Assembly (NCBI GenBank): GCA_958430865.1
Contig: CAUDNR010002101.1
Location: forward strand, 30,346 to 42,241
Origin: Entrophospora sp. SA101
Lineage: Eukaryota; Glomeromycota; Glomeromycetes; Entrophosporales; Entrophosporaceae
DNA length: 11,896 nt
Direction: 5' to 3'
Positions 1-7,672 of this stretch are shown here, one piece after another. The notes below the pieces were generated by a model. It worked only from the letters and a program-made list of their open reading frames with translations. It did not search any database and had not been told where the DNA came from. The position numbers were made by a program, and so were the translations under genes. Every line of letters begins with the position of its first letter. The first letter of the stretch is position 1.

Positions 1-142
1 ATGAAACACATCCAACATAGCAATACACAATCTCTGTCATTAAATTAAGTTATAACAAAAAAAAATACAAATTAATTGTTTTTTTTTTTACAAATCATCT
101 AATATACATATTTATATTAATATGATTTTATATATTTTATAG
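1..142 (+). other. 3' part of an EAPP intron (partial)
   Basis: No reading frame here resembles the upstream part of EAPP. The stretch is AT-rich with long A and T runs and ends in a typical fungal acceptor, TTTTATAG at 135-142. A possible branch site CTAAT lies at 99-103, about 40 bases upstream of the acceptor. The protein match begins immediately after the AG. The intron is therefore at least 142 bases long and its donor lies outside the window. Confidence 0.6.
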
Positions 143-473
143 ACATGAATTATATTCAAATCAATACCGAGCAATATTTGTGGAAAATTGTAAAGTCAAT
201 TATTTAGAGAAACTGGTTTATAAAGAAGACATGGAAAGTAAAAAATCCAAGAAAAAAATAAACAAACAGAACAAAGCAATAGATGATGAAAAAGTTGATA
301 AATCACCACAAATATCAGAATTAAATAATAGTAATAATAGTAGTACTATGACTAATAATAATAGTACAATAGAAGAGATATATTACCCTGTTGAATGTTT
401 GAATTGTGGAACCAAAGTTGCTGTTATGGATGTAGAAGAAGTTTTTCATTTTTTTAATGCTATACCTTCTTAA
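143..473 (+). CDS. EAPP: EAPP homologue (E2F-associated phosphoprotein), C-terminal exon, 5' partial
   Basis: Read from the acceptor at 142, the exon starts with one base completing a split codon and then gives HELYSNQYRAIFVENC, where animal EAPP proteins have the conserved HERYKTQYRAMF segment. A Lys-rich and Asn/Ser-rich linker follows. The C-terminus is YYPVECLNCGTKVAVMDVEE then VFHFFN, which matches the EAPP C-terminal domain: a CxxC knuckle, then a TEVAVYDKDEVFHFFNV-like tail. The GTG at 180 is not a start; the frame is open upstream to the splice site. In animals EAPP is a nuclear protein linked to E2F-dependent transcription; its role in fungi is not known to me. The linker with NNSNNSS and TNNNS is typical of AT-rich genomes. 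The exon is intact with a TAA at 471-473. Upstream exons lie outside the window. Confidence 0.85.
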
Positions 474-550
474 CTGGATCAAAAATATATTTTAAATTTA
501 TCTCAAAAGAGGGATTTAAGATATATATACACTGTATATTTATTTATAAA

Positions 551-556
551 AATAAA
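551..556 (+). terminator. Candidate polyadenylation signal of EAPP
   Basis: AATAAA lies 78 bases after the EAPP stop codon in an AT-rich 3' flank. Position and sequence fit a poly(A) signal. AATAAA is frequent by chance in DNA this AT-rich, so support is weak. Confidence 0.35.
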
Positions 557-756
557 CAAGCATTCTGTAGATGTAGGAGGTGGGGTTAAAAAAATTATAT
601 ATAGATTAATATATATAGTATATAAATTATACATAAATATTTAAAAATTGCCTCAATCATAAATTTTTCTTTTTCAACTTATAAACTTCATGTTTTTCTA
701 ACAAATGAACATTTCTAGTATGATTTCTGATTTAAACTATTTTTGTAAGCAAATGA

Positions 757-1587
757 AATCAAGGTTCTTTTGATTATAAACAACAAGATTTACCATTAAT
801 ACCATCACATATTGTTGATTTCATATTATCTGAATCATATAAACAGTTTGTCTAGAATGATATAATGGATGTTGATAATCTTCAGTTATTAAATCACTTA
901 ATTGATTTTGATCAATCTTGAAAAAACCAAATTTTCAAGCACTTCGACCCATCCTGTATCCAACCGATTTTCCAGTTTCTTTAATTTTCATAATAATTAG
1001 TCTTTTCAGTGTTATAACATCTATTCTTACCTTAAGTCTCGGAAAATGTGTTTAACTTAACCAGAAATTAAAAGCTTTCATTTCTGAACTTGGTGATTTT
1101 ACATTTCCTGATCTTGGATATTTTTAAAGAAGTTGCCAGTCAATTGCTTGATAATAATGCAAGAGATTCTTGGTATACTTGTTTATTAAAAACTTTTTCA
1201 CAAGATCTAATCTTTTCATTAAATCATCTGTTGAAATTTAATGAATCTTACTGGTGGGATTATTTCTTTTAACAAGTTTTCAATTTTTTGCATTCATTCC
1301 ATTTTTTTCGTCCATTTGTCCAATACCACACTTAATGATGTAATCCCAAATTTCGATTTCAATTATTTTCAGATTAGTGTTGACTTTTCTATAATTGTGT
1401 GGCCGGCAGAGTCAATACTTTGGATGTTTTGATGAAATTTCATAAACGTGAATTAAATTTTGTTTTGTTGAATCATCTATTCATTTTCTTGGACGATTAA
1501 ATGAATGATTTTGTAAAATGTAATTCAAGAATTTCATCTGAACCCAGTTTATCTATTTTAACGGGCCAACATAAATCTATCTTTTAA
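757..1587 (+). pseudogene. Decayed unidentified coding region
   Basis: Several protein-like stretches lie in order on the + strand, mostly in one frame. Residues around 757-918 read QQDLPLIPSHIVDFILSESY and later NDIMDVDNLQLLNHLIDF, broken by a TAG. The 1090-1272 stretch includes IFKEVASQLLDNNARDSWY. The 1273-1384 stretch reads best one frame over. The 1384-1587 stretch reads NTLDVLMKFHKRELNFVLLN with a TAA at 1498-1500. Stops and frame changes between pieces, together with lower AT content than the flanks, suggest an old gene or gene copy rather than random DNA. The first segment has the rhythm of an F-box N-terminus (LPxHIVDFIL), but this is too weak to name. I do not recognise the family. 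It is downstream of and on the same strand as EAPP, with no sign of shared function. Confidence 0.4.
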
Positions 1588-2034
1588 TAATAAAAATAAA
1601 AGCCTAAAATCATTGTATTTGATATATTATCTTTTAAATTTACATTCAATAAAAAAAATTTGAAGATATTTTCTTTTTCAAATAGAAAAATACTGTATTC
1701 ATATTTTTTTACCCAATTATTTCATTAAAATACGGAGATAGACCTTGTTTTAAAATTTTTGATATCCGTATCCATTTTAATTCTATACTGATATATAATT
1801 GATTATTATTCGCATAGTGGAAATTTGAAATGTCACACTAATTTTTTATATTGTGCAACGTAGCTTTATAATACACGGCAAACATTCTGGCAATAAAAAG
1901 TAAGTGATAAACTGGATTTGAATTGGATCTGAACTTGATCTCCAATTTAGAGAGGTAACAACTATATACTGGTAAAGTTTCAGGAGCAATGAGTTCTGTA
2001 TGAGATTTCGTGTAACAACAAACTTCCACTATGC
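1588..2034. other. Gene-free AT-rich stretch
   Basis: No credible coding region. A 76-codon open frame exists on the minus strand (1838-2068). It runs into the left arm of the adjacent foldback, has no recognisable domain and no supporting start context, so I treat it as chance or repeat-derived. Composition becomes less AT-rich from about 1840, as in the foldback itself, which suggests that 1840-2193 may be one repeat unit. Confidence 0.4.
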
Positions 2035-2193
2035 TGTTATTCGCACCTTCCATTTTTGTTATTTGCACCCCTCCCGTGACTAAGACAAAGATGAACCAAT
2101 AAAATCATCATATTTTAAAGCCATTCATTGGTCGCTTACTACATTTAGTCACGGGAGGGGTGCGAATAACAAAAATGGGAGGTACGAATAACA
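2035..2193. repeat. 159-bp foldback (49-bp inverted repeat arms)
   Basis: Left arm 2035-2083 and right arm 2145-2193 are inverted copies matching at 46 of 49 positions; the three differences are all C/T transitions. The spacer is 61 bases. Each arm contains CACCCCTCCCGTGACTAA or its complement at its inner end, and two copies of a GTTATTYGCACC-like unit. The GC-rich arms stand out from the AT-rich surroundings. The structure looks like a foldback transposon relic or a hairpin-forming MITE. It ends 187 bases upstream of the small membrane-protein gene. Confidence 0.85.
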
Positions 2194-2327
2194 ATTCTCT
2201 ATATATATTGTTTTACTTGATCAAAAACGACGACGTCATGATAATAATAATTATGACTAAAATAAATTAAAATAATAATAATGATTGTGTTTAATATTAC
2301 ATAATTTGAATGTTTTATTTATACATA

Positions 2328-2337
2328 TATATAAATA
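2328..2337 (+). promoter_or_regulatory. TATA box of the 2380 gene
   Basis: TATATAAATA followed by GGC lies about 43 bases upstream of the ATG at 2380. This is a good TATA match at a distance that would give a short 5' leader of about 15-25 bases. The leader is purine-rich (AACGAGAAGAAATAAAATAA), as in many fungal genes. Confidence 0.45.
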
Positions 2338-2379
2338 GGCAAATAATTCAAAACGAGAAGAAATAAAATAAAAAATAAA

Positions 2380-2613
2380 ATGACAACACCTAAATTACCA
2401 GAACCAAAAAAAGGTTTTTTTGGTGGTATCAACGATGCTCAAAAAATAATTATACTTTCAATTTTTGTATTATTATTTGCAATTATTACAAGTGTTTATT
2501 ATGTTGGGTTATATACAGTAATGAATTGGCTGTGTGGTTGGATTCTGGACAAATTTGTTGATAAGGTCGATAAAGATGCTACTCAAATTAATGATAAAAT
2601 CAAATATAATTAA
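2380..2613 (+). CDS. Small membrane protein, 77 aa, unknown function
   Basis: The single-exon frame starts at ATG in an A-rich context (AAATAAAATGAC) and stops at TAA 2611-2613. The N-terminus is short and basic (MTTPKLPEPKKGFFGG). A strongly hydrophobic segment follows at about residues 24-49, with IIILSIFVLLFAIITSVYYV as its core, and an aromatic stretch MNWLCGWILDKF at about 49-60. The tail is charged and soluble (DKVDKDATQINDKIK). One certain and perhaps two membrane passes are expected. A TATA-like box lies at a sensible distance, and the residue pattern is not that of random AT-rich DNA. I know no homologue. Its neighbours are a foldback repeat upstream and a broken, convergent ABC transporter downstream, so context gives no role. 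Confidence 0.6.
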   Translation: MTTPKLPEPKKGFFGGINDAQKIIILSIFVLLFAIITSVYYVGLYTVMNWLCGWILDKFVDKVDKDATQINDKIKYN

Positions 2614-2756
2614 TGAATGGTAATTATTATTATAAATATATTTATTAATATTAGTAATGATACATGCATAATAACTTAATTTCAATTAATATTCTAGTGT
2701 TTTATATATACTCGATTCTATAAAAGTATAAAAAAATATTTTTAAAAAAAGATTTT

Positions 2757-4110
2757 TTACAATTTTAAAAAAACATCTTTGACATATTCCCTATTTTTAT
2801 CAAATGGTTTTGATTTTTATCTTTTAAAAATTTATAGTTTATTAGTGTAATTATTTGGTATTTTATAAATCAATAAATTAGCAACTTCATTTGCTAATAA
2901 AAATCTCGGGAATAATAATTTTCTTTATAAACTATTTCTTGAATTATTTTTCTTTGTCAGGTCGTCATCCTCATCTACATCCCATCCTCTTCGTAGTCAT
3001 TATTCAAAATGACACTCAATTTGTATCCTGATCAATATTTATTTTTAAATCAATTGAAGTTCCCGATGCTTTGATTCTACCATTCAACATCATGCATATT
3101 TCAGCTTTTCCATAGAGTGAGTTGTCAAAACTATTGCTTTATCTTTCTTAAAGTCACTCAAGCATTTCCAAATATGTCTTCTATTGGCAGGATCCATCCC
3201 ATATTGTTGGTTCATCCATAAAAATTACTATTGTTGACATTAATTTTGTTAATCTACGCTTCATGCCTCTGTTAAAAGAACCAACTAGTCTTTTACCATA
3301 AACTTTATTCAATTTCTATAACTACAACCTCTCGTTTATAACTTCAGTTTGTTCTAACTTCGATGAGTTTTTAATTTCAAAATACAATTCTAAATGTTCT
3401 TAAACTGTTAGGTCACAAACACTGATAAAGTTCAAATCATTTCTCATGTTATAATAATAATTGTGCTGTAGATATAATAATGCACTTCCTCCACTTATTG
3501 ATGTTGGACTTGATAACGTATTCATAAAAGTAATTTTACCTACCCCGTTTTGTCCCGAGATTAAACAGTTATTTTTTTTATCGATGTTGTATGTGAAATT
3601 AAAATATTATGGAGTGGGGTGAAATTCTGATTGGCTAATTTGAATTTCACACATGTAAATTTGAATTTCACATATGTGAATTGCGAATTCACATAATTTC
3701 ATTTTCACGTACAACATCGATAAACAATGTTTATCAACCGCTTTTGTATTTTTTGTAAATACTAATTTTTGATTCGTAATCTAAATCGAAAACCAAACCC
3801 TTTTCTTTGATTACTTCTTCGTTCACCATTCTTATTTTTATTGTTGTTGTTGATACTTTATTTAATTTGTTCAACAGTTTTTCAAATTGTTTCTATGATT
3901 ATTATTACTATTACTATTTTTGCCGTTTAATTTTGATTTAAAATATAGTATTATATTATTTTATTACCTGCAATTTTTTTATCATCATCAAAAATGTCGT
4001 CGATTCTATTCATGATCAGATTGGTAAAAATCACCACAAAAACTAATGAAACAGTATCTGGCGAGGTGGCGTTTTGGTTAAATGAGAGAATTTTGGTTAT
4101 TTAGAATTTA
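2757..4110 (-). pseudogene. ABCA-subfamily ABC transporter, degenerate 3' part (nucleotide-binding domain)
   Basis: Minus-strand translation gives an ABC ATPase domain in order: a membrane-like segment SLVFVVIFTNLIMN (about 4045-4000), a possible intron after KKIA (donor GGTAATAA near 3965), VDKHCL before the MITE, a Walker A relic GQNGVGKIT (3555-3529; the catalytic Thr/Ser after Lys is Ile), DLTVxEHLELYFEIK, a signature relic VGSFNRGMKRRL (3285-3250; SGG is degraded), Walker B VIFMDEP (3228-3208), an H-loop region KDKAIVLTTHSMEKAE, then GTSIDLK and GYKLSVIL. The C-terminus reads REYVKDVFLKL before TAA (2759-2757), like the TLExVFLKL end of ABCA proteins. DLTVEEHL, GMKRRL and the regulatory GYKLSV tail point to ABCA lipid-type exporters rather than other ABC families. 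There are several in-frame stops and at least three frameshifts, so it is not functional. The membrane domain upstream is mostly missing or unrecognisable. Confidence 0.85.
3579..3722. mobile_element. 140-bp MITE with TA target duplication, mariner-like
   Basis: Terminal inverted repeats TCGATGTTGTAYGTGAAA occur at 3581-3598 and 3703-3720, with one mismatch in 18. Each end is flanked by TA (3579-3580 and 3721-3722), the target-site duplication of Tc1/mariner-type elements. The interior (3599-3702) has repeated and partly palindromic TTTGAATTTCACAYATGT motifs and no coding capacity. The element interrupts the ABCA relic between the VDKHCL segment and the NNCLISGQNG Walker A segment. It would need a transposase supplied in trans. 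Confidence 0.8.
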
Positions 4111-4209
4111 AGATGTTTAATGAATATTTATTTCATGATATAATTAAAGGTTTGCGTATATTCGTTCGTGGGATCTTTTAATGAAGTTTTTTTTTGTGAT
4201 GAAATAATT

Positions 4210-4257
4210 TTCGACGAAATGAACATTCGACGAAACAAACTTTCGACGAAATGAATA
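4210..4257. repeat. Three tandem 16-bp units, TTCGACGAAA core
   Basis: TTCGACGAAA starts at 4210, 4226 and 4242, an exact 16-base period, with variable 6-base linkers TGAACA, CAAACT and TGAATA. The core TTTCGACGAAA is itself palindromic. The array lies between the ABCA relic and the origin-binding-protein relic and might mark an element end. Confidence 0.8.
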
Positions 4258-4286
4258 ATACAAAAATTAACTCTTTTAAATTCGAC

Positions 4287-4714
4287 CTTGCATTCTGTTT
4301 AGGTTCGGTAGATACAAGTCTTGGAGCAACCACAACATCAAGTATCCTTTGATTACCAAAACTTCATCTAATGGTGTTAATTGCCATCTTTAGTTTACGA
4401 AATAACCCATAGTTACCTTCCAAGAGGCTTTGTTACTTCTAGGAAACCATCCACAAACATTTTTCGCAATTACGTATATTGTGATTACGCCAACTATGCT
4501 AATTTGAATAATTGTAGTGTATATATCCATGTGTGAACATGGTTATCACAATCATTGTCTACAAAGGTGCCAATCTAAATGTTTGATATCTTGGACTATC
4601 TTCAAGTCGAAATCAAAACGCACTAAAAAATGTATGACGAAAAGATTAAACGAAAATGAGTTTATCGAAAATAACGAAAATACAGATGATGATCCGGGTA
4701 ATCGTATATCTTAA
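4287..4714 (+). pseudogene. RING-H2-like Cys/His fragment of a repeat family, frameshifted
   Basis: Three protein-like pieces lie in successive frames: GRYKSWSNHNIKYPLITKTS (about 4317-4376, TAG after NCHL), then YLPRGFVTSRKPSTNIFRNY followed by VYCDYANYANLNNCSVY (4414-4525), then MCEHGYHNHCLQRCQSKC (about 4529-4582), running on to TAA at 4712-4714. CEHGYHNHC fits the C-x-H-x2-H-x2-C core of a RING-H2 finger; the last pair (C-x3-C) is unusual. The tail is acidic and Asn/Glu-rich (NENEFIENNENTDDDPGN). From memory, a similar CGHGYHNHC protein recurs in mycorrhizal fungal repeats. The relic may be the upstream gene, or the N-terminal part, of the same element as the helicase that follows on the same strand. 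Confidence 0.55.
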
Positions 4715-4765
4715 ATTTGTTGTGTATACAATCATTTCATTGACATTCATTATATTAAAGTTATT

Positions 4766-5193
4766 TTGATTATATGGTCAAGAGAAGAGTTAGGAAGAGT
4801 TATTCTTCAATCAAGTCGAAAACCAACTCTTTTAATACATTTTCGAGTAGTACAATTTAATTTATTAGACTATTTCAAAGGTTTGTCGCATGGTTGCTTC
4901 CAACTTCTTAAATTCGAACCATTTGTTAAGGAAACAACTGTTAGTGAAGTGATTGTTGACAACATGAATCAAACCAACATTTATTTTTACGTTATCAAAT
5001 TCGTGCCTGTTCTTATTCCTCCACTCAAACAAATAATTGTTCACAACACAATGAACGCTATTTGGAATGTAATTGTTTTTTATGTGTCAGTTCTTAGTAA
5101 ACGTTCTGGTCTTGGGAACAGTTCTTGTTTGTAATAATAAGTGATTTTCCGGTATTGAATTTATCACATTTTCATGAAAATTGTGCTACATTT
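4766..5193 (+). pseudogene. Middle fragment of the helicase element, frameshifted
   Basis: The frame open from 4766 reads SREELGRVILQSSRKPTLLI, then FVKETTVSEVIVDNMNQTNI and IVFYVSVLSK to about 5100. A one-base shift continues the sense in the next frame as FWSWEQFLFVIISDFPVLNL then SHFHENCATF to TAA at 5191-5193. A third frame picks up three bases later with the helicase protein proper. The staggered but ordered frames fit one ancestral protein carrying single-base lesions. HENC recalls a Cys/His site in primase-like N-terminal regions of related proteins, but I cannot confirm that. The 122-codon open frame itself should not be annotated as an intact gene. Confidence 0.5.
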
Positions 5194-5195
5194 TA

Positions 5196-7272
5196 AAGGA
5201 TAGAGATCTCAAAGGCTTTATGGAAAAGGTCATTGAATTGGTAGGAAAACCTTACTTGAAATTTATAGATGTTGGCCTTCCCAAGACACGTTTTAGTCTT
5301 CGCCTTCTTGGATTAGCAAAAGAAGGCAGAGTTAAAAGACCTGCGATCTCTTGAGGTAAAATAGATTCCACAAGCTAGAAGATTATTTGGTTCAACCAAA
5401 ATCGGATTATTCTGAAATCTTGCCACAAACCTTTTCTTCCAAGAAGTCCGTAGAGGAAAAATTTCAACCTATTGAAGATGAAGATGTGTCAAATGTCCAG
5501 TGGTATCATGCCCGAGAATTAGAAAATGCTATGCGTGATTTGTTGAAGTTTGCTGTTCACGTTGTGGCTATGGATGTTTTTGCAAATGAATCAACTTTAA
5601 CCTTCTTAAGACAATATCAAGGTAGAAATATACGAATTTTTAACAACAAGTATCAACCACGTAAAGGTGAATCTGTAAAAATCTTTATGACCCAGACAAA
5701 GGAACAGAGGCTATGCGTAAAGGTCTTTGGATGCTTCAAGAAGGTAAGCGTGTTGTATTTTCTATGACTTCATGCAAAAAAGTTAGAGCTTTGGCACTTC
5801 AAACCTACAAGTTACGAAAACTAGATGATTCACCTATCTTGACACATGTTTATTTTGGTCAAATAGATGGAAAACAACGTCAAGAGGATTTTGCTGATAT
5901 TAATGCTACCTGGAGTGGTCTTGATTGCGTAATTTATACAAGCACTGTGGAAGCTGGTATCTCCTTTGAAATTCCTAATCATTTCAATGCAATTATAGCA
6001 ATTAGTAATATCAATACAGGCGTTCATGTTGAAGCTTTTGCACAAATGCTTTATCAAATTCATGATTGCCCATATAATAATAAAAAACCTGGAATTTTTA
6101 AAGATCCAAATCATGACCTTATTCACGCAGAACTTCCAGCCTTAAGACCTGGAGACTTACCAGTTGCTATAAAGGGACGTCATGAATGGAACAAAATTGC
6201 TGATTGTTATGCTCTTGACTCATCGCCAGTGGTAGAAACTTATATAGAGGTCAAATATCAGAGACGCTTATCAGTCAAATATTTTCCCCAAATTCTTTAC
6301 AATCTTATTGCTAGTACTGGAGCAACTCTTGATCTAGTTTCAATAGAAAATTATAACTTGGCTAAGGCCGATTGTGTAAATGTATCTGATGATATTAAAG
6401 GAATTGCAAAAAAAATCGAAGTTGCTGATGCAGAATTAATAGCCAATCCCCAGATATTGATCCCAATGAAGCTGAATTACTTAAGCAGATTCCTACACGT
6501 TCATTTGCTGATAATATGATTCTGAAACGATATTATTTATGGAGAGCATATGCTTCGGGTAATATTGGAGGTAAAAATGACATTTGAGATTGGGGTATGG
6601 ATCATGCTGACTGGACTAAACTCTGTGATATAGATTTTGTAAAAAATTTTAATAGTCCTAAACCTTTACAACATTTTAGAAGACTTGCTTATTTCCAAAG
6701 ACAAGGTTCTAATGCGATAAAAGCTTTGGAAAATTTAAAATTCAAAGAAACTATACAATGGGAGGAATCACAAGATTCTTTGAATCTGGCCTCAAACGAT
6801 TTATACAAACCTTATTCGGTAAAACAATGGGAGGCTGTTCATAACCTTTTCAATCATTGGGTTTTACTGGCATAGATGATGAGCAAATTCTCTCAGACGA
6901 TGATGTGGCAAAAGCATTCGAATAATTGCAGGAAAAAATTATTAAAATTCGACAAGATGCATTATTACTCTTCGGATTTAAACCTCAGGTCAAAGGAACA
7001 CTTGATCTCAATGCTACAATAAAATTCATCAATGCGGTAGTGGGTAATTGGTGTGATTATGCTATCAAGAGTAAATGAAAAAGAGAAGGACTTAAGGGTC
7101 AACAAGTATGGAACAAATTTATTGGATTGATCACAAACCATACAGTGGAACTGGTTTTAATAAAGCGAGAGCTCTGATTCTTCTGCCATATAAACCAGAA
7201 TCAGTCAATGAAATTCAAGAACTCTTTGATTCGATACCTATTACCAATACTAACTCAAAATTTACCGATTAA
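5196..7272 (+). pseudogene. Origin-binding-protein-like superfamily 2 helicase (Herpes_ori_bp type), decayed
   Basis: Collinear pieces in changing frames: 5196-5351 (KFIDVGLPKTRFSLRLLG), 5369-5683 (KLEDYLVQPKSDYSEIL; later QWYHARELENAMRDLL and VVAMDVFANESTLTFL), 5686-6441, 6450-6860, 6863 to about 7106, and a last piece to TAA 7270-7272 (ILLPYKPESVNEIQELFDS). The 5686-6441 piece holds the C-terminal helicase half: RVVFSMTSCKKVRAL (motif IV), DCVIYTSTVEAGISFEI (motif V) and HVEAFAQMLYQIHDC (motif VI). In the SF2 UL9/OBP lineage motif VI carries arginines; here they are Gln (CAA 6055-6057) and His (CAT 6061-6063). Stops fall at 5352-5354, 6585-6587, 6923-6925 and 7076-7078, and there are at least five single-base frame changes. 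No Walker A or DEAD-type motif precedes QWYHAREL, so the N-terminal motor half seems deleted near 5484-5495. The family is known from mycorrhizal fungal genomes as replication-origin-binding-domain proteins. This copy is dead. Confidence 0.8.
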
Positions 7273-7540
7273 TTCATTCAACTAATCATTTATCTCAGGT
7301 AAGGGAAATTTTTGTCGTCTCTTACAATAAGTGCGAGGAGAAATTCAAATCAAAAATTATTACATAAAAGTATAATCCAAAGTAGTACGTTCCAATTTCT
7401 TACACGGAAAAGTAATACACAAAAGTGTGATCCAATTTTTTAATACGTAATCCAATTTTTTTGATTTGGTAGTACGTCAAAGTATAATCCAATTTTTTGA
7501 TAGTAAAATGACAAAGCATAGGTCGATTTTTTACATAAAG
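7273..7540. repeat. Degenerate repeats around AATCCAATTTTTT
   Basis: No gene is visible. AATCCAA or GATCCAA followed mostly by a T run recurs at 7374, 7429, 7449 and 7486. It is interleaved with AAAGTATAA (two copies) and TAGTACGT (about 7383 and 7470). Spacing is irregular, so this is a scrambled, decayed repeat rather than a clean array. It starts soon after the end of the helicase relic. Confidence 0.5.
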
Positions 7541-7665
7541 TGGTAGTACCCAAAAGTACCGACTACGCGAGAAAGCTTTCTAGGAATCCAAAACATGGCA
7601 TACTACGTCAAGACATAATTATTATAGAAATATATATTATAAAATTATGCTTTGGGGTACTACCA
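7541..7665. repeat. 125-bp element with 14-15-bp terminal inverted repeats
   Basis: TGGTAGTACCCAAA at 7541-7554 is the inverse of TTTGGGGTACTACCA at 7651-7665, apart from one extra G. The interior has no coding capacity and includes a TACTACGTCAAG copy related to the TAGTACGTCAAAG motif upstream, so both may belong to one repeat family. I see no clear target-site duplication. Confidence 0.5.
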
Positions 7666-7672
7666 AGTAAGG

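Noticed and set aside
180..473. Independent small gene starting at GTG 180
   Set aside because: The frame is open upstream to a splice acceptor at 142 and the upstream residues HELYSNQYRAIF belong to the EAPP domain.
1838..2068. 76-codon open frame on the minus strand
   Set aside because: It overlaps the left arm of the foldback, has no recognisable domain and no leader or TATA context.
3577..3724. Excision of the MITE restoring an intact ABCA frame
   Set aside because: After removing the element and one TA the A run is one base short for the frame to continue, and other frameshifts and stops exist, so the MITE is not the sole lesion.
5830..6126. 98-codon open frame on the minus strand
   Set aside because: It lies antisense within the best-preserved helicase piece (5686-6441), whose + frame shows clear motifs; it is a shadow.
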